Below, in pieces: positions 11,913-21,641 of a stretch of 64,000 nt of DNA. The notes beneath the pieces were generated by a model. The model saw only the letters and a program-made list of their open reading frames with translations, had not been told where the DNA came from and did no database searches. The first letter of the stretch is position 1. Each line of letters opens with the position of its first letter. The translations under genes and the position numbers were made by a program. This DNA is from Flavisolibacter longurius. Its GTDB lineage: Bacteria > Bacteroidota > Bacteroidia > Chitinophagales > Chitinophagaceae. The stretch lies in NCBI GenBank assembly GCA_014163555.1, contig JACJGO010000001.1, positions 248,001 through 312,000 on the forward strand, in the 5' to 3' direction.

Positions 11913-12077
11913 GTGAGTGGTGAATGGTCAGTGGTGAGTGGGTGTCTCCTGTTTCATCAAACTTTATATTAAAAAAACCTCCAGATCATTCAGGAGGTTT
12001 TTTTGATATCTTGGTTATCCGCATTTGCTGTCTATTGCCTACTGCCTACTCACCACTCACCATTGACCGCTCACGAT
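11913..12077. repeat. Mirrored heptamer array A with embedded terminator
   Basis: Immediately after the TAG stop there are four heptamers GTGAGTG, GTGAATG, GTCAGTG, GTGAGTG (11913-11940). A second arm of seven heptamers in the opposite sense (TGTCTAT, TGCCTAC x2, TCACCAC, TCACCAT, TGACCGC, TCACGAT) spans 12029-12077. The arms could pair into an imperfect long hairpin around a strong terminator at 11971-12003. The same period and GAGT-type core recur at 22378, 23604 and 44946. Confidence 0.8.
11971..12003 (+). terminator. Rho-independent terminator inside array A
   Basis: AAAAAACCTCC/GGAGGTTTTTT stem, 10-base loop and a T run. It ends the beta-lactamase-fold gene transcript before queG. Confidence 0.85.
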
Positions 12078-12133
12078 TTTCACATCTTGCATTGTTCAAA
12101 AAGCGCAATTTTGCAGGTTTACATTCCTGCAAT

Positions 12134-13057
12134 TTGTTATCAGAACAACATACCCGACTTGTAAAGGCTACTGCGGCCCGCTTTGGCTTTGATCATTGCG
12201 GCATTGCCCGGGCAGAGCCGTTGGAGGAAGATGCCCGGCGGCTGGAAGCCTGGTTGAACAAAGGGCTTCATGGTAAGATGCAGTACATGGAAAACTATTT
12301 TGACCTGCGCATCGATCCCTCCAAATTAGTGCCCGGGGCCAAATCGGTGATCACGCTGCTGAAAAACTATTACCCGGAACAAACGGCACAAATGGATCTT
12401 AAGATCTCCAAGTATGCTTATGGTACCGATTATCATACCATCATCAAAGGCCAGTTGCGGAGTATGATGGCGGAACTGCAGGATCAGATCGGGCAGTTCA
12501 GCGGAAGAGGATTTGTGGATTCAGCACCGGTATTGGAGCGGGCATGGGCGCAACGCAGTGGACTCGGATGGATTGGCAAAAATGGAAACCTGATCACGAA
12601 AGGAAGTGGTTCGTTTTATTTTATTGCTACCCTTATTACCGACCTGGAACTGCAGCCCGATGATCCCTTTGCAAGGGATTATTGCGGCAGTTGCCGCAAG
12701 TGCATTGATGCCTGTCCTACAGAAGCCATCAGTGAAGGGAAAGTGATAAATGGCAGCCGGTGCATTTCTTATTTTACCATCGAACTGAAAGATGAGATCA
12801 TCCCGGATGAAATGAAGGGTAAATTCAACGACTGGATGTTTGGCTGCGATGTTTGCCAGGATGTATGTCCATGGAACCGCTTTAGCCAGCCGCACCAGGA
12901 AGAAGGCTTCTCTCCCATTCCTGAAATTCTGAACCTCTCTACCCGGGAATGGGAAGGGCTAAGTGAAGAAGCGTTCCGAAAAATTTTCAAACACTCTCCG
13001 CTTAGCCGTTCCAAATACAAAGGCATTCAGCGCAACATTAAATTCTTAAAACCGTAA
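12134..13057 (+). CDS. queG: Epoxyqueuosine reductase QueG
   Basis: Cobalamin- and Fe-S-dependent reductase that makes queuosine from epoxyqueuosine in tRNA, the last step of queuosine synthesis. The frame is open from 11924, but its first 70 codons run through the repeat array and a terminator and look non-coding. Homology-like sequence starts at [20 protein letters not shown], so the TTG at 12134 is chosen (308 residues); no ATG is available there. Seen: the cofactor-domain block [11 protein letters not shown] and two ferredoxin-type clusters [12 protein letters not shown] and [10 protein letters not shown]. The 3' end overlaps the convergent gene by 12 bases. Confidence 0.92.
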   Translation: MLSEQHTRLVKATAARFGFDHCGIARAEPLEEDARRLEAWLNKGLHGKMQYMENYFDLRIDPSKLVPGAKSVITLLKNYYPEQTAQMDLKISKYAYGTDYHTIIKGQLRSMMAELQDQIGQFSGRGFVDSAPVLERAWAQRSGLGWIGKNGNLITKGSGSFYFIATLITDLELQPDDPFARDYCGSCRKCIDACPTEAISEGKVINGSRCISYFTIELKDEIIPDEMKGKFNDWMFGCDVCQDVCPWNRFSQPHQEEGFSPIPEILNLSTREWEGLSEEAFRKIFKHSPLSRSKYKGIQRNIKFLKP

Positions 13058-13606
13058 GCCCATTTGCATGCTCAGGCGACGCAGGTTGTAATCCAGCGTT
13101 GTACGCTGTCCGTTGGGGTATGGATAGGGCCAGATATCAATAAAATAACTCTCAGTGTGGGAAACACTAAAAGTCTTTTGTGAGAAGCCCAACGTAAAAA
13201 ATAAGGCGGATGTTTTCATAACCGGCACCTGGTATCCAACACCCACATCATAATACACCCCCCCTTCGGCTTCGCTTTCGCTCCAGATTTTATCCTGTTG
13301 TCTTAGCCAGGGAAAATGATACCCGCCATTAACGTAAACAAACGGAGATTTTACACCATTGACAAATGATTTTCGTACGGAAAGAAAGAGCGGAATGGTA
13401 CGGGTATGGTAATAATCCAGCCCGGCACCAACTCCCGCAAACCAAGTTTTGTGTTGAAGCCCGTTAACGGTTTGCAGTTGAAACGCACTGCCTATTTCGC
13501 CTTCCAGCAGGCCTACCTGCACACTGCTTTTAAAAGAAAACGGTTTGTTTTGTGCTGACGCCTGGACACAAAGAATCAGCAGGGCCAATTGAAATATTGT
13601 TCGCAT
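13046..13606 (-). CDS. Outer-membrane beta-barrel-like protein, unknown
   Basis: A 186-residue exported protein (signal [19 protein letters not shown]). The rest is alternating amphipathic strands rich in aromatic residues ([40 protein letters not shown]) and ends in the C-terminal Phe typical of outer-membrane barrels (MQMGLRF). About eight strands can be imagined, so a small barrel is likely. It is separated from the LVIVD lipoprotein gene upstream by only 6 bases and is probably co-transcribed with it. Confidence 0.7.
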   Translation of the reverse strand: MRTIFQLALLILCVQASAQNKPFSFKSSVQVGLLEGEIGSAFQLQTVNGLQHKTWFAGVGAGLDYYHTRTIPLFLSVRKSFVNGVKSPFVYVNGGYHFPWLRQQDKIWSESEAEGGVYYDVGVGYQVPVMKTSALFFTLGFSQKTFSVSHTESYFIDIWPYPYPNGQRTTLDYNLRRLSMQMGLRF

Positions 13607-13612
13607 GGTTGG

Positions 13613-14884
13613 TTATTTAGTATTTTTTTGAATGGCCAGTTTGCTGATCTGCGAAATGTTGTTGCCGCTGGAATAATCAAACTGGTACAGGCCATCTTTT
13701 GCCACAACGATCGCCCTTCCGCCCATGGCAATCACATCAACGGTTTCCAGTCCCTGTACCTGCTGTACCAGTTTCGGGGCCACCGGTGTGGATACATCAT
13801 ACAACTTCAATCCTGCAGTGCCATCACAGATAAAAAGTTTATCGCCATCTTTTGAGAGACCATGCGGGTTAGACATCATGACCGTTTTTTTCAGCGACGG
13901 TGCAGAAAGATTGCTTACATCCAATATATCCAGTTGGTTGATGTTTCCGGCGCAGGTGGTGCCGGTGCGCAGTGTTACATAGGCATACTTATCATCGGCA
14001 ATTACCGGGTCGCAACTGGTGGCATGCGTAAACTGGCTAAGTTGTGTAGGGCTGCTAGGATTTGACAAACTATAGATAAACATACCGGTGCGGGAACCAA
14101 TAAACAACCGGTCTTTGAACGGGTAAATGGTTTCAATATTCCAGCCCATATTTTTAGTGGAAGTCAGTTGCGGATTGTCGCCGGTAGCAATGCTGATGGC
14201 ATACAACTCACTGTTGGAAACAGCGTACATATAGTCGTTCACAATGGTAAAGCGGGAAGTACTGCCACCCACCCCGGTTTTTGGCGCTGACGTGGAAAAA
14301 AATGTATTCAGATCGGCAGAAGCATACATACAACTGGGACAACTGTTCCAGCGCCGGTACTGTGTTCCGGACACGGTTGTATCCCTTGCGATATAATCCA
14401 CCACCACTTTAATGGAATCGGCATTGGTCTGGTTGTTTACCCAATAACGGTTCTTTTCACGAATTACGTTATCAAGGAATTTTACGGGGCGTACATTGGT
14501 GGGCTCTGAAATGTCAAACACTACAATGTCGGAGTAAGAATCCGCATAGAGATACCTGCCTTTTACGGCAAGATCCATGTTGTTGGGAATGGAAATAAAG
14601 GCGATGTTTTTGGGTGAAGCCGGGTTGGTGTTATCAATAATGTGAATGCCCTCATTTATTTCGTTCAGGAAGATGTAGTTCCCGAAAATATTCAGCTTGC
14701 CTGTGTTAACCAGAGGTTGTGCCGGTCCGCCTTTCATGTTGGCTCGTACTTCGGTAAGCGATTTATATACCGGCATGTAGATGGTATAAGTTTCGCGGTA
14801 GGTGTCTTTTAAACAGCCTTGCAGCACAAAAAGAAGTGCGATGCAACAACTGGCTGCGGCAGAAAAGCGAAGCGATTTTTTCAT
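13613..14884 (-). CDS. LVIVD-repeat lipoprotein
   Basis: A 423-residue surface or periplasmic lipoprotein; the lipobox is in LLFVLQGCLKD (Cys about residue 24). It contains repeated LVIVD-type beta-propeller blades: LNIFGNYIFLNEINEGIHIID, YLYADSYSDIVVFDI, RLFIGSRTGMFIYSL, YAYVTLRTG, NQLDILDVSNLSAPSL and KLFICDGTAGLKLYDVS. A C-x-x-C (SCPSCMYA) sits in a loop. The family is common in Bacteroidota and its role is unknown. It lies in a probable operon with the barrel protein at 13046. Confidence 0.85.
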   Translation of the reverse strand: MKKSLRFSAAASCCIALLFVLQGCLKDTYRETYTIYMPVYKSLTEVRANMKGGPAQPLVNTGKLNIFGNYIFLNEINEGIHIIDNTNPASPKNIAFISIPNNMDLAVKGRYLYADSYSDIVVFDISEPTNVRPVKFLDNVIREKNRYWVNNQTNADSIKVVVDYIARDTTVSGTQYRRWNSCPSCMYASADLNTFFSTSAPKTGVGGSTSRFTIVNDYMYAVSNSELYAISIATGDNPQLTSTKNMGWNIETIYPFKDRLFIGSRTGMFIYSLSNPSSPTQLSQFTHATSCDPVIADDKYAYVTLRTGTTCAGNINQLDILDVSNLSAPSLKKTVMMSNPHGLSKDGDKLFICDGTAGLKLYDVSTPVAPKLVQQVQGLETVDVIAMGGRAIVVAKDGLYQFDYSSGNNISQISKLAIQKNTK

Positions 14885-14961
14885 ACAGTTTAGTTTGCGT
14901 TAGAATTGTGTAAACAGTTATCCTTCTGACAACGAGGTTTTGATTTTCGTTGCACGAAGGT

Positions 14962-16404
14962 TTAAAAACGTATAGAGGATTGCAGACCGGCAAAAAACAA
15001 TTTTGGTTTCGAACTGTTTTTTTGCAGGCCCGAAAGATGATATTGCACCACAGGGCCTGCCTCAAATTGCCAGGAACCCTTGTTGATGAAAGCAAATTGC
15101 AAGGAAGCAAAACCGGCAAAAATATTTTTTCGTGCGGATGCTTTATCGGAATAATAAATATTCGCCCAGCGGTCGTATTGCAGGGAATTGGAATGCAGCA
15201 ATCTTCCATAAGAAGCGCCTGCAGAAAGCGTCAGCGGAAGACGGGACAGCGGCTTAAAGCCAATGCTAAGGGGCAATTCAAGGAAACCGTAACACATGGT
15301 AAAGTCACGCAGGTTTGCATTGCTGTAGTAACCTTCCAACGCAATTTTACCGTCGGAGGTCATAACAGCGGTATCAATGGTTTTGTAGGTACCCACTTTT
15401 GTTTGGGTACTGTAATAGGCATACTGCAATCCGATGGCTACGTTCCAGCGAGGGTGAATGTCTTTCGACAAGCCGATTCCCACCTGGAAGGCAGCGCCTT
15501 TTTTAGCCGGGTTAGGATTTCCGGCTATACCGTTGTAATAACCGGGAGCAGGCGAAGAACTAAGGTCGGCCTGCACCAGATTACTGCCCAATATCCCATC
15601 CGAAAACCGGCTCCAGCCACCCTTTACCGTGACCACTTTCTGCCAGCCTTTTTTCGCCGCCGCTACCTTGGTTTTTTGTCCCGCAGAATCTATTTTCCCA
15701 GGTAGAGAAAGTAGAACGCTATCGGTTGTTTTTGCGGTTGAAGAATCAGCGGCCAATGTATTTTCCGCCGGCTCATTGACTAGCGGCTGTTGCTCGGTTT
15801 GCGAAGCATTTTCTTTTGAGGGTTGCGACAGGACATCCGGCTGCGCTGGCAGTTTATCGTGAAGAATAGTATTGTTCACATTCGACTCGTTCCCTGTTTG
15901 ACCTATTGATGATTTTTCTGTTGCCGCTTTACCAGTACCATGAAGAAGTAATCTCATTGATGTGATACCTGAATGTGATCCTGCTTCGGCGTTTTGATTA
16001 GGCAAAACCGTATTTGGTTTACCAGTCTCGTTTTTGCTGTTGTTTGTATAATCAGTTGAAGTTATAATGGCCTTCGGAGAAGAAGTTTCTGTTGTATTTG
16101 ATTGATCTGTTTTTCTTTCTTCTATTCTATCCGCTTCTGGAATGGCTTGCGTTTCTGTTTCTTTGTTTGCACCGGATGCTGTTGTTATTCCGGTCGAAAC
16201 AGCTGTATCTTCTTCACCACCGTTTTGCAGCAACCACCAGGTAGTGCCACCCAGTAAAACAATAATAAAGGGAATCCAAAACGGAAACCGGCGCCGTTTT
16301 TCCGGCTTCAGCTCTTTCTCGATGGCCTTCCAAACAGGTTCCGATGGCGTGAGCCGCAGCTCATCCAGTTTTTCCTGAACCTTTTTTTCAAAACTACCTT
16401 GCAT
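14962..16404 (-). CDS. Membrane-anchored protein with C-terminal beta-barrel, ECF partner
   Basis: A 480-residue product from the ATG at 16404, which overlaps the end of the sigma factor gene by 11 bases (translational coupling). The N-terminal 45 residues are a charged cytoplasmic segment (VQEKLDELRLTPSEPVWKAI) followed by one helix (FWIPFIIVLLGGTTWWLL), the layout of an anti-sigma/FecR-like anchor. Next is a Ser/Thr/Asn/Glu-rich linker (about 70-245), then a barrel-like C-terminal half ending LQSSIRF. A regulatory partner for the adjacent ECF sigma factor is inferred from the overlap; direct anti-sigma activity is not shown. Confidence 0.75.
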   Translation of the reverse strand: MQGSFEKKVQEKLDELRLTPSEPVWKAIEKELKPEKRRRFPFWIPFIIVLLGGTTWWLLQNGGEEDTAVSTGITTASGANKETETQAIPEADRIEERKTDQSNTTETSSPKAIITSTDYTNNSKNETGKPNTVLPNQNAEAGSHSGITSMRLLLHGTGKAATEKSSIGQTGNESNVNNTILHDKLPAQPDVLSQPSKENASQTEQQPLVNEPAENTLAADSSTAKTTDSVLLSLPGKIDSAGQKTKVAAAKKGWQKVVTVKGGWSRFSDGILGSNLVQADLSSSPAPGYYNGIAGNPNPAKKGAAFQVGIGLSKDIHPRWNVAIGLQYAYYSTQTKVGTYKTIDTAVMTSDGKIALEGYYSNANLRDFTMCYGFLELPLSIGFKPLSRLPLTLSAGASYGRLLHSNSLQYDRWANIYYSDKASARKNIFAGFASLQFAFINKGSWQFEAGPVVQYHLSGLQKNSSKPKLFFAGLQSSIRF

Positions 16405-16951
16405 ATGTTCCGTTTTTAACGTCGCTGTTGTGTTTTTCAATCCATTGAATCAGCAAAGCCCTCGCCCTGGCATACTGGCTTCGCGATGTGCTTTCTTTTA
16501 TGCCCAGCATCTGCCCGATCTCTACATGCGTATATCCTTCCACCGCATGCAGGTTAAAAATGGTTTGGTAACCAGCCGGCAACTGGCGGATCAATTCGGC
16601 CAGCTCTTTAGCTTCCAAGTGCATATGGGGTTCGTACGACGAAACCGCATGCAACGGCTCATCGCCAAAAACAAGATCGGTTTGATAACGGCTTTCTTTT
16701 TTCAGAAAATTAATGGCTGAAGTAACCATAATGCGGCGCAGCCATCCACCCAGGTTGCCCTCGCCTTTAAATTGCTGCATATTTCGAAAGGCCTTGATAA
16801 ACCCTTCCTGCAACACGTCTTCGGCATCGGCCAGGGATTTGGTATAGCGATAGCACACCGCCAGCATTACCGGGGCAAACTGCTCATAGAACTGCTTTTG
16901 CGCAGCACTGTTCCCTCTCAGGCATTCCCTAACCAGCCAGTGATCATCCAT
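16394..16951 (-). CDS. ECF RNA polymerase sigma factor
   Basis: A 185-residue sigma-70 family factor of the extracytoplasmic type. Region 2 is visible as FYEQFAPVMLAVCYRYTKSLADAEDVLQEGFIKAF, and region 4 as LPAGYQTIFNLHAVEGYTHVEIGQMLGIKESTSRSQ with the usual helix-turn-helix. The ATG at 16951 is preferred over a TTG five codons upstream. It forms a coupled pair with the membrane-anchored protein gene at 14962. No target promoter can be named; the Sus-type genes next to it are separated by a terminator. Confidence 0.93.
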   Translation of the reverse strand: MDDHWLVRECLRGNSAAQKQFYEQFAPVMLAVCYRYTKSLADAEDVLQEGFIKAFRNMQQFKGEGNLGGWLRRIMVTSAINFLKKESRYQTDLVFGDEPLHAVSSYEPHMHLEAKELAELIRQLPAGYQTIFNLHAVEGYTHVEIGQMLGIKESTSRSQYARARALLIQWIEKHNSDVKNGTYAR

Positions 16952-17080
16952 TTTGTGTTCTTGCAAGGTGTTGACAACAAAGGGAAGCGTAACGTTGCAG
17001 AAGCGAAAAAATATTTTTCAGCAGCCAGGCTTTGCCCGGTTGCAACATTACACATTCAGGTGGATTCAGGAGCCAAAGAA

Positions 17081-17106
17081 AAAGGCCGTCAGTTTTGACG
17101 GCCTTT
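17081..17106 (-). terminator. Terminator of the SusC/SusD operon
   Basis: AAAGGCCGTCA/TGACGGCCTTT perfect stem with a 4-base loop, directly after the stop of the SusD-like gene on the minus strand. Confidence 0.85.
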
Positions 17107-17110
17107 TGTG

Positions 17111-18409
17111 CTAGAATGCAGGATCAGCAGGCGTATTGGTATTGTTGTCCCGCTCCAGGAAAGGATACGGCAGGAAGTTGCGACGTCGTTCGGCTACGGG
17201 TCGGTCAAAGCGACGCATGTCTTCCAGTCGCAGACCGCTCATAAAAAGCTCAATGCTTCGTTGCCGGTAGATTTCGTTTAAAATCTCCTGTTGAGTCAGC
17301 GGTCCGGCTAACGGTGGCAGGTCCGCCCCAATATCGGAAGGATTGGTTGCCGGTTTTTTGGTGACAACTTTGTTTAATTCAATAAGGGCATTGGAGAGAT
17401 CCGGAGGATTCATCCGTGCATAAGCCTCTGCTTTGATCAAAATGATCTCACCGGGCAGGTAAATGGGATAAGCTGAAGATGACGTGGCTGCAAATCCGGC
17501 GATCCTGGACGCATAAGCTGTCGTCGTATAAAACGATAATCGTTTGTCAGCAGTATTGGGTTGTAAACCTGCCGGTAGGCCAAGCGTTGCTACATCGCTG
17601 ATGCCATACACATTGTTGGTGGAAGTTGCCGTTTCGAAAATCGGGTTCAGGTTGACGTTGTTGAAATTAAAGTTGGATCGTTTCGACAGGTCAACCGCAT
17701 TGGCAGCCGTTAACGCCTGCTGGTAATTTCCCAGGAAAAGGGAATACCGGGCTTTTAGGGCATGCAAGGTGTTTACAATGTCAATACCCGCCGGAATATT
17801 CAACAAAAAAGTAGATGAAATAGGATCCGCATTGATGGCCGTGAGGGCCGCATCAATCGCGGTAATGGCACGGGTAAAGCCTTCGGTTCTGGTGACAAAC
17901 TGCACATTGTTTCCGATCGTGGCCGGCACCTGCTGCCAGAACATGGCCAGGTCACCAAGGGCAAGCGCCTTGAAAATGGTCGTATAGCCAATCAACCCAC
18001 TGGCGTAAGATTTATCCGGCAGCGTATTGGCAGCGGCCAGCACCTTATCGGCATCGTACAAAATCTTGTTGCTCGACGTCCATAACCCACCAAGGATGGT
18101 ATTTGTGCCATCAACCGAACCAGCCCCCAATTGCAACTGGTATTCGGATGTGTTCCCTTGGTTGATTACAAACAGTTCGTTTGTCAACAAACCTGTCAGG
18201 GCAATTTTGTTGTAAAGCGAGCTGGCCCTGCCGGCTGTATACAGTCGCTGCAAGCCGGTGGCTATGCCAGTTAATCCCTGGGCAGAACGAAAGGCCTGGT
18301 CCTCTGTAGCCGCATTGGGATTTTGATAATTTTTAGTACAGGCCGTCTGCAGCAGCAAGAGAGCCAGGAAAAAACGAAACGCTTTTATTGAATAGGAATG
18401 CAATTTCAT
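17111..18409 (-). CDS. SusD/RagB-like substrate-binding lipoprotein
   Basis: A 432-residue outer-membrane lipoprotein that caps a SusC-type channel. The start is the ATG at 18409: signal peptide with lipobox LLLLQTACTKNY. SusD features are the TPR-like helices (FKALALGDLAMFWQQVP, HALKARYSLFLGNYQQALTAANAV), the block LPGEIILIKAEAYARMN, and the C-terminal IYRQRSIELFMSGLRLEDMRRF. It is shorter than the usual 500-600 residue SusD, as in SusD-like/RagB relatives of peptide or other non-starch systems. It is co-transcribed with the SusC gene 16 bases upstream. The cargo is unknown; no glycosidase is nearby. Confidence 0.9.
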   Translation of the reverse strand: MKLHSYSIKAFRFFLALLLLQTACTKNYQNPNAATEDQAFRSAQGLTGIATGLQRLYTAGRASSLYNKIALTGLLTNELFVINQGNTSEYQLQLGAGSVDGTNTILGGLWTSSNKILYDADKVLAAANTLPDKSYASGLIGYTTIFKALALGDLAMFWQQVPATIGNNVQFVTRTEGFTRAITAIDAALTAINADPISSTFLLNIPAGIDIVNTLHALKARYSLFLGNYQQALTAANAVDLSKRSNFNFNNVNLNPIFETATSTNNVYGISDVATLGLPAGLQPNTADKRLSFYTTTAYASRIAGFAATSSSAYPIYLPGEIILIKAEAYARMNPPDLSNALIELNKVVTKKPATNPSDIGADLPPLAGPLTQQEILNEIYRQRSIELFMSGLRLEDMRRFDRPVAERRRNFLPYPFLERDNNTNTPADPAF

Positions 18410-18425
18410 GTTGTAAGCTTTAAGA

Positions 18426-21400
18426 TTAAAAACGGGCATTGATACCAAGACGATAGGTACGGGGAATGGGCACAGCACCAAAATCGATTCCCCGCAACAG
18501 GGTGCTTTGGCCGGCAGCATTTACTTCCGGGTCATAGCCTTTGTAGTTGTCCCAGGAGATAAGGTTTCGTCCACTCAAACTGATGGTCAGGTCATTGAAG
18601 AACTTTATTTTGCCCAGCGAGTAGCCAAGCGAGACCTCCCGCAGCTTCACAAACGAGCCATCATCGACACGCCATTCTTCTATCTGGTAAACACTGTTAA
18701 TGTATCCTCTTGGCAATTGCCCCCGGTGCTCCTGTTCCGCCACGGTGCCGTTGCCCACACCTTGCCGCGTTCTGAAGTCGGCATTAAACACATCCACACC
18801 CTGAACGGCATCCAACTGCATCCGCAGACTGAGTTTTTTGTAGCTCAGTTCATTTACCAGCGAAGCGGTATAATCAGGGTTTGGATCACCAATTACTTTT
18901 CGCAAGGTGGTACCAGTGGGAAGACCGCTGTTGTCACGCTGTGGTGTGTAAATGAACGGGCTTCCTGGATTGCTGGCGTTGCCCTGAATGCCTCTTTCGA
19001 TCTGGGGGAAACCGGTTGCATTCTTGATCTGGTTGCCACTGCCGTCGGTTGCAAAAAAGGTCCCGAAGAAAACCCCAACCGGGTACCCCTCCAAAAGCGC
19101 TATTGGCGCCCCACCATTGGTAGATAACAATGTAAGTGAAGGACCGGTTTCCAGCACCTTGTTACGGTTACGGTTAAAGATGGCCGTTATCGTCCAGTTT
19201 AAATTTGTGTTGGTTATAGGCGAACCATTCAGCACAACTTCAATCCCCCTGTTTTCGAGCCGGCCAAAATTATCCAGCACCGAAGAAAAGCCTGTCGTTG
19301 GCGCCACCTGGCGACTGATGTTGATGTTGTCAACATTTTTTTTGTACCAGTTAAACGTAAGACCAATGCGGTTGTTCAGGAAAGACAGGTCTGTACCGAT
19401 TTCCAATTCTTTTTGTCGCTCCGGCCCGATGTTTTCGTTAGCCCGCTGGCTGCTCGATTGCAGGGCCGCTCTTTCCAGGTAAGCGTTGGAGCTATACACA
19501 TTGAAGCGTGAATAGGCACCAATACCCGTCAGGTTGCCGCTCTCCCCATACGCTGCCCGCAACTTGAAGGTATTCCACCAGGGAATGCTTTTTTGCCAGA
19601 AGCCTTCTTCCGACAGCAGGTAACTGGCGCTGGCCTTATAATACATCTGGTTGCGCTGATCTTCACTAAATACAGAAGATCCATCCCGACGCACCGCACC
19701 GGTTAAGAACAATTTGTTCAGGATGCGGAAATTCTGTTGCAGGTAAACACCGGAGATCGATACTTCTGTCCGTTCATCAATGCCAGGAAGAATGGTGCTG
19801 GCGCCGTTAACCGTTTCCACAATCGGACTAAGCCCCCTGCCCTGTAGCAAGGAATAACGGTTTCGTTCATACTGTACCGAATAGCCTACCTGGGTTGTAG
19901 AGCCAATGTCGTTGGTAATGTTAAATTGGTAGTTAGCATTCAGCTCATTGTTGATCTGGAAAAAATAGTTGTTGCCCGTGCTGGCATACCCATTCAGCGT
20001 TGGGTTGAGCGTAGGTCCTCCACCAAAGAATGCCGTGCTTACGTTGTACGGGAATGGCGGCATAAACGTCGTCCCGTTTTGCGAGTAATTGTCGATACCC
20101 AGCGTATAGTCAAAGGTGAAGCCGGTGAACGGACGAAGTTTAGCGCCAAGGCTGGCGATGATGCGGTTTGTTTCCTGCCGCTGTTTGAAATCTTCAATCA
20201 CCGATACAGGATTTACACGGCCTCTTTCTCCTACTGCTTTTGCATTTCCCAGGGCATCCCTTTCGAAAATATTATGAAAGTTGCCAAGGATGGTCACACT
20301 GTTCAGCGGCGAGAAGAAGGAGTTGCCGTTTGGCTTTTCATTGGCCGCACTGTTGTTATAATTCAACCCCATGGTTACGCTGAAAACATTGTTGAACGTA
20401 TGGTCGAAATTGGAGCGGAAATTATAGCGCCTGAAGTCGGTATTTTGCACTATTCCCTGGTTGAAAAAATAGGCACCTGATAAATAATACCGCGTTTTTT
20501 CCGAACCGCCGCTTACCGAAACTGCATTGTCGGTACCGATGCCGGTGCGGAAAATATAATCCTGGTAATCATACCGGGTGACCGGCGTGGTATTGGTGGG
20601 TAATGCTGGTGGTGTTCCTATTACCGAAATAATATCCTGTGTTAAGGCTCCGGGACCATCGGTAGGGCCACCAAATTTTACAGGTGCCTGGTTGACCTCT
20701 AATTTTTTCCGGAGTTCATTTACCAAAACAGAAGTAGAGAAACTGACCAAAGGAGCCCCGCTGCGCCCCCGTTTGGTAAAGATCTGGATCACTCCGGCAT
20801 TGGCCCTGGATCCATAGATAGCTGCCGCCGCAGCACCGTTCAGCACTTCTATTCGTTCGATGTCATTGGGGTTGATATCCACCATACGGTTCTGGCCAAT
20901 GTTCCCTACAAAATTGTTCCCGTCGTAACTGTTCTGTGTATTCGTAACGCGGTTGGTAGCGTTATTGACAATCACACCATCTACGATATACAAGGGTTCA
21001 GAGGAAGAAGCGATTGAACTGATGCCCCGAAGTCGCACCGAAATACCGCCACCCGGATCGCCGGAATTTTGAATGATCTGGGCACCGGCTGTTTTGCCCT
21101 GCAGCGCCGCCAGCACATCGCCGGTAGCGCCTTTTGTCAGTTCGTCGGCCCTTACAGTTCCAACATAGCTTCCCAGTTGTCGCCGTGTGGTTCCTGCCGA
21201 TGTACCGGTTACCACTACTTCATCCATCTTCAGGGCGTCTTCCTCCAGTTGGGCATCAACAGTAGCAGTGGCATTGGCTGAAACCTGCACCGGTTGCGTA
21301 AAGGCCTTGAAGCCGATGCCGGTAAAACGAAGCTGGTAAGACCCGGGCGAAAGCGGCGCCGTTAACGTATAGTTACCACCGTTATCTGTACTGGTAGCAT

Positions 21401-21569
21401 AAGTGGTGTTAACCACCTGAACGGTGATGCCGCCAAGGCCAGCGTTTTGCGGACCGGTTACCCGTCCGCTGATGCGTGATTGCGCAAAGGCAGCCAAGGT
21501 GAAAAGCTGAAACAGGAGAAGCCCCAAAATCCTCCCGGACCTTGTGGGCAGAAGCGTTACTTTCGTCAT
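18426..21569 (-). CDS. SusC/RagA TonB-dependent outer-membrane receptor
   Basis: A 1047-residue TonB-dependent transporter. Order: signal peptide (LLLFQLFTLAAFAQS), CarboxypepD_reg-like domain (ISGRVTGPQNAGLGGITVQV), the MDEVVVTGTSAGTTRRQLG TonB-box region, plug domain with the SusC signature (LRGISSIASSSEPLYIVDG), and a long barrel ending PRTYRLGINARF. The length is typical. It is paired with the SusD-like lipoprotein downstream and with an SRPBCC-like gene upstream on the same strand (72 bases). The substrate is not apparent. Confidence 0.95.
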   Translation of the reverse strand: MTKVTLLPTRSGRILGLLLFQLFTLAAFAQSRISGRVTGPQNAGLGGITVQVVNTTYATSTDNGGNYTLTAPLSPGSYQLRFTGIGFKAFTQPVQVSANATATVDAQLEEDALKMDEVVVTGTSAGTTRRQLGSYVGTVRADELTKGATGDVLAALQGKTAGAQIIQNSGDPGGGISVRLRGISSIASSSEPLYIVDGVIVNNATNRVTNTQNSYDGNNFVGNIGQNRMVDINPNDIERIEVLNGAAAAAIYGSRANAGVIQIFTKRGRSGAPLVSFSTSVLVNELRKKLEVNQAPVKFGGPTDGPGALTQDIISVIGTPPALPTNTTPVTRYDYQDYIFRTGIGTDNAVSVSGGSEKTRYYLSGAYFFNQGIVQNTDFRRYNFRSNFDHTFNNVFSVTMGLNYNNSAANEKPNGNSFFSPLNSVTILGNFHNIFERDALGNAKAVGERGRVNPVSVIEDFKQRQETNRIIASLGAKLRPFTGFTFDYTLGIDNYSQNGTTFMPPFPYNVSTAFFGGGPTLNPTLNGYASTGNNYFFQINNELNANYQFNITNDIGSTTQVGYSVQYERNRYSLLQGRGLSPIVETVNGASTILPGIDERTEVSISGVYLQQNFRILNKLFLTGAVRRDGSSVFSEDQRNQMYYKASASYLLSEEGFWQKSIPWWNTFKLRAAYGESGNLTGIGAYSRFNVYSSNAYLERAALQSSSQRANENIGPERQKELEIGTDLSFLNNRIGLTFNWYKKNVDNINISRQVAPTTGFSSVLDNFGRLENRGIEVVLNGSPITNTNLNWTITAIFNRNRNKVLETGPSLTLLSTNGGAPIALLEGYPVGVFFGTFFATDGSGNQIKNATGFPQIERGIQGNASNPGSPFIYTPQRDNSGLPTGTTLRKVIGDPNPDYTASLVNELSYKKLSLRMQLDAVQGVDVFNADFRTRQGVGNGTVAEQEHRGQLPRGYINSVYQIEEWRVDDGSFVKLREVSLGYSLGKIKFFNDLTISLSGRNLISWDNYKGYDPEVNAAGQSTLLRGIDFGAVPIPRTYRLGINARF

Positions 21570-21641
21570 AAAAGCAGTGATTTAAATATGTAAGTTGGGG
21601 ATTATTTGGCAAAGCACCTAACCGCTTATCCCAACAATCAT

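Noticed and set aside
11924-12133. N-terminal 70-codon extension of QueG
   Set aside because: It reads through heptamer repeats and a rho-independent terminator and gives no family-like sequence; homology-like sequence starts near 12134.
14950-15705. A 251-codon plus-strand open frame
   Set aside because: It is antisense to the barrel-type protein gene, has no recognisable domain and its composition looks like an opposite-strand shadow.
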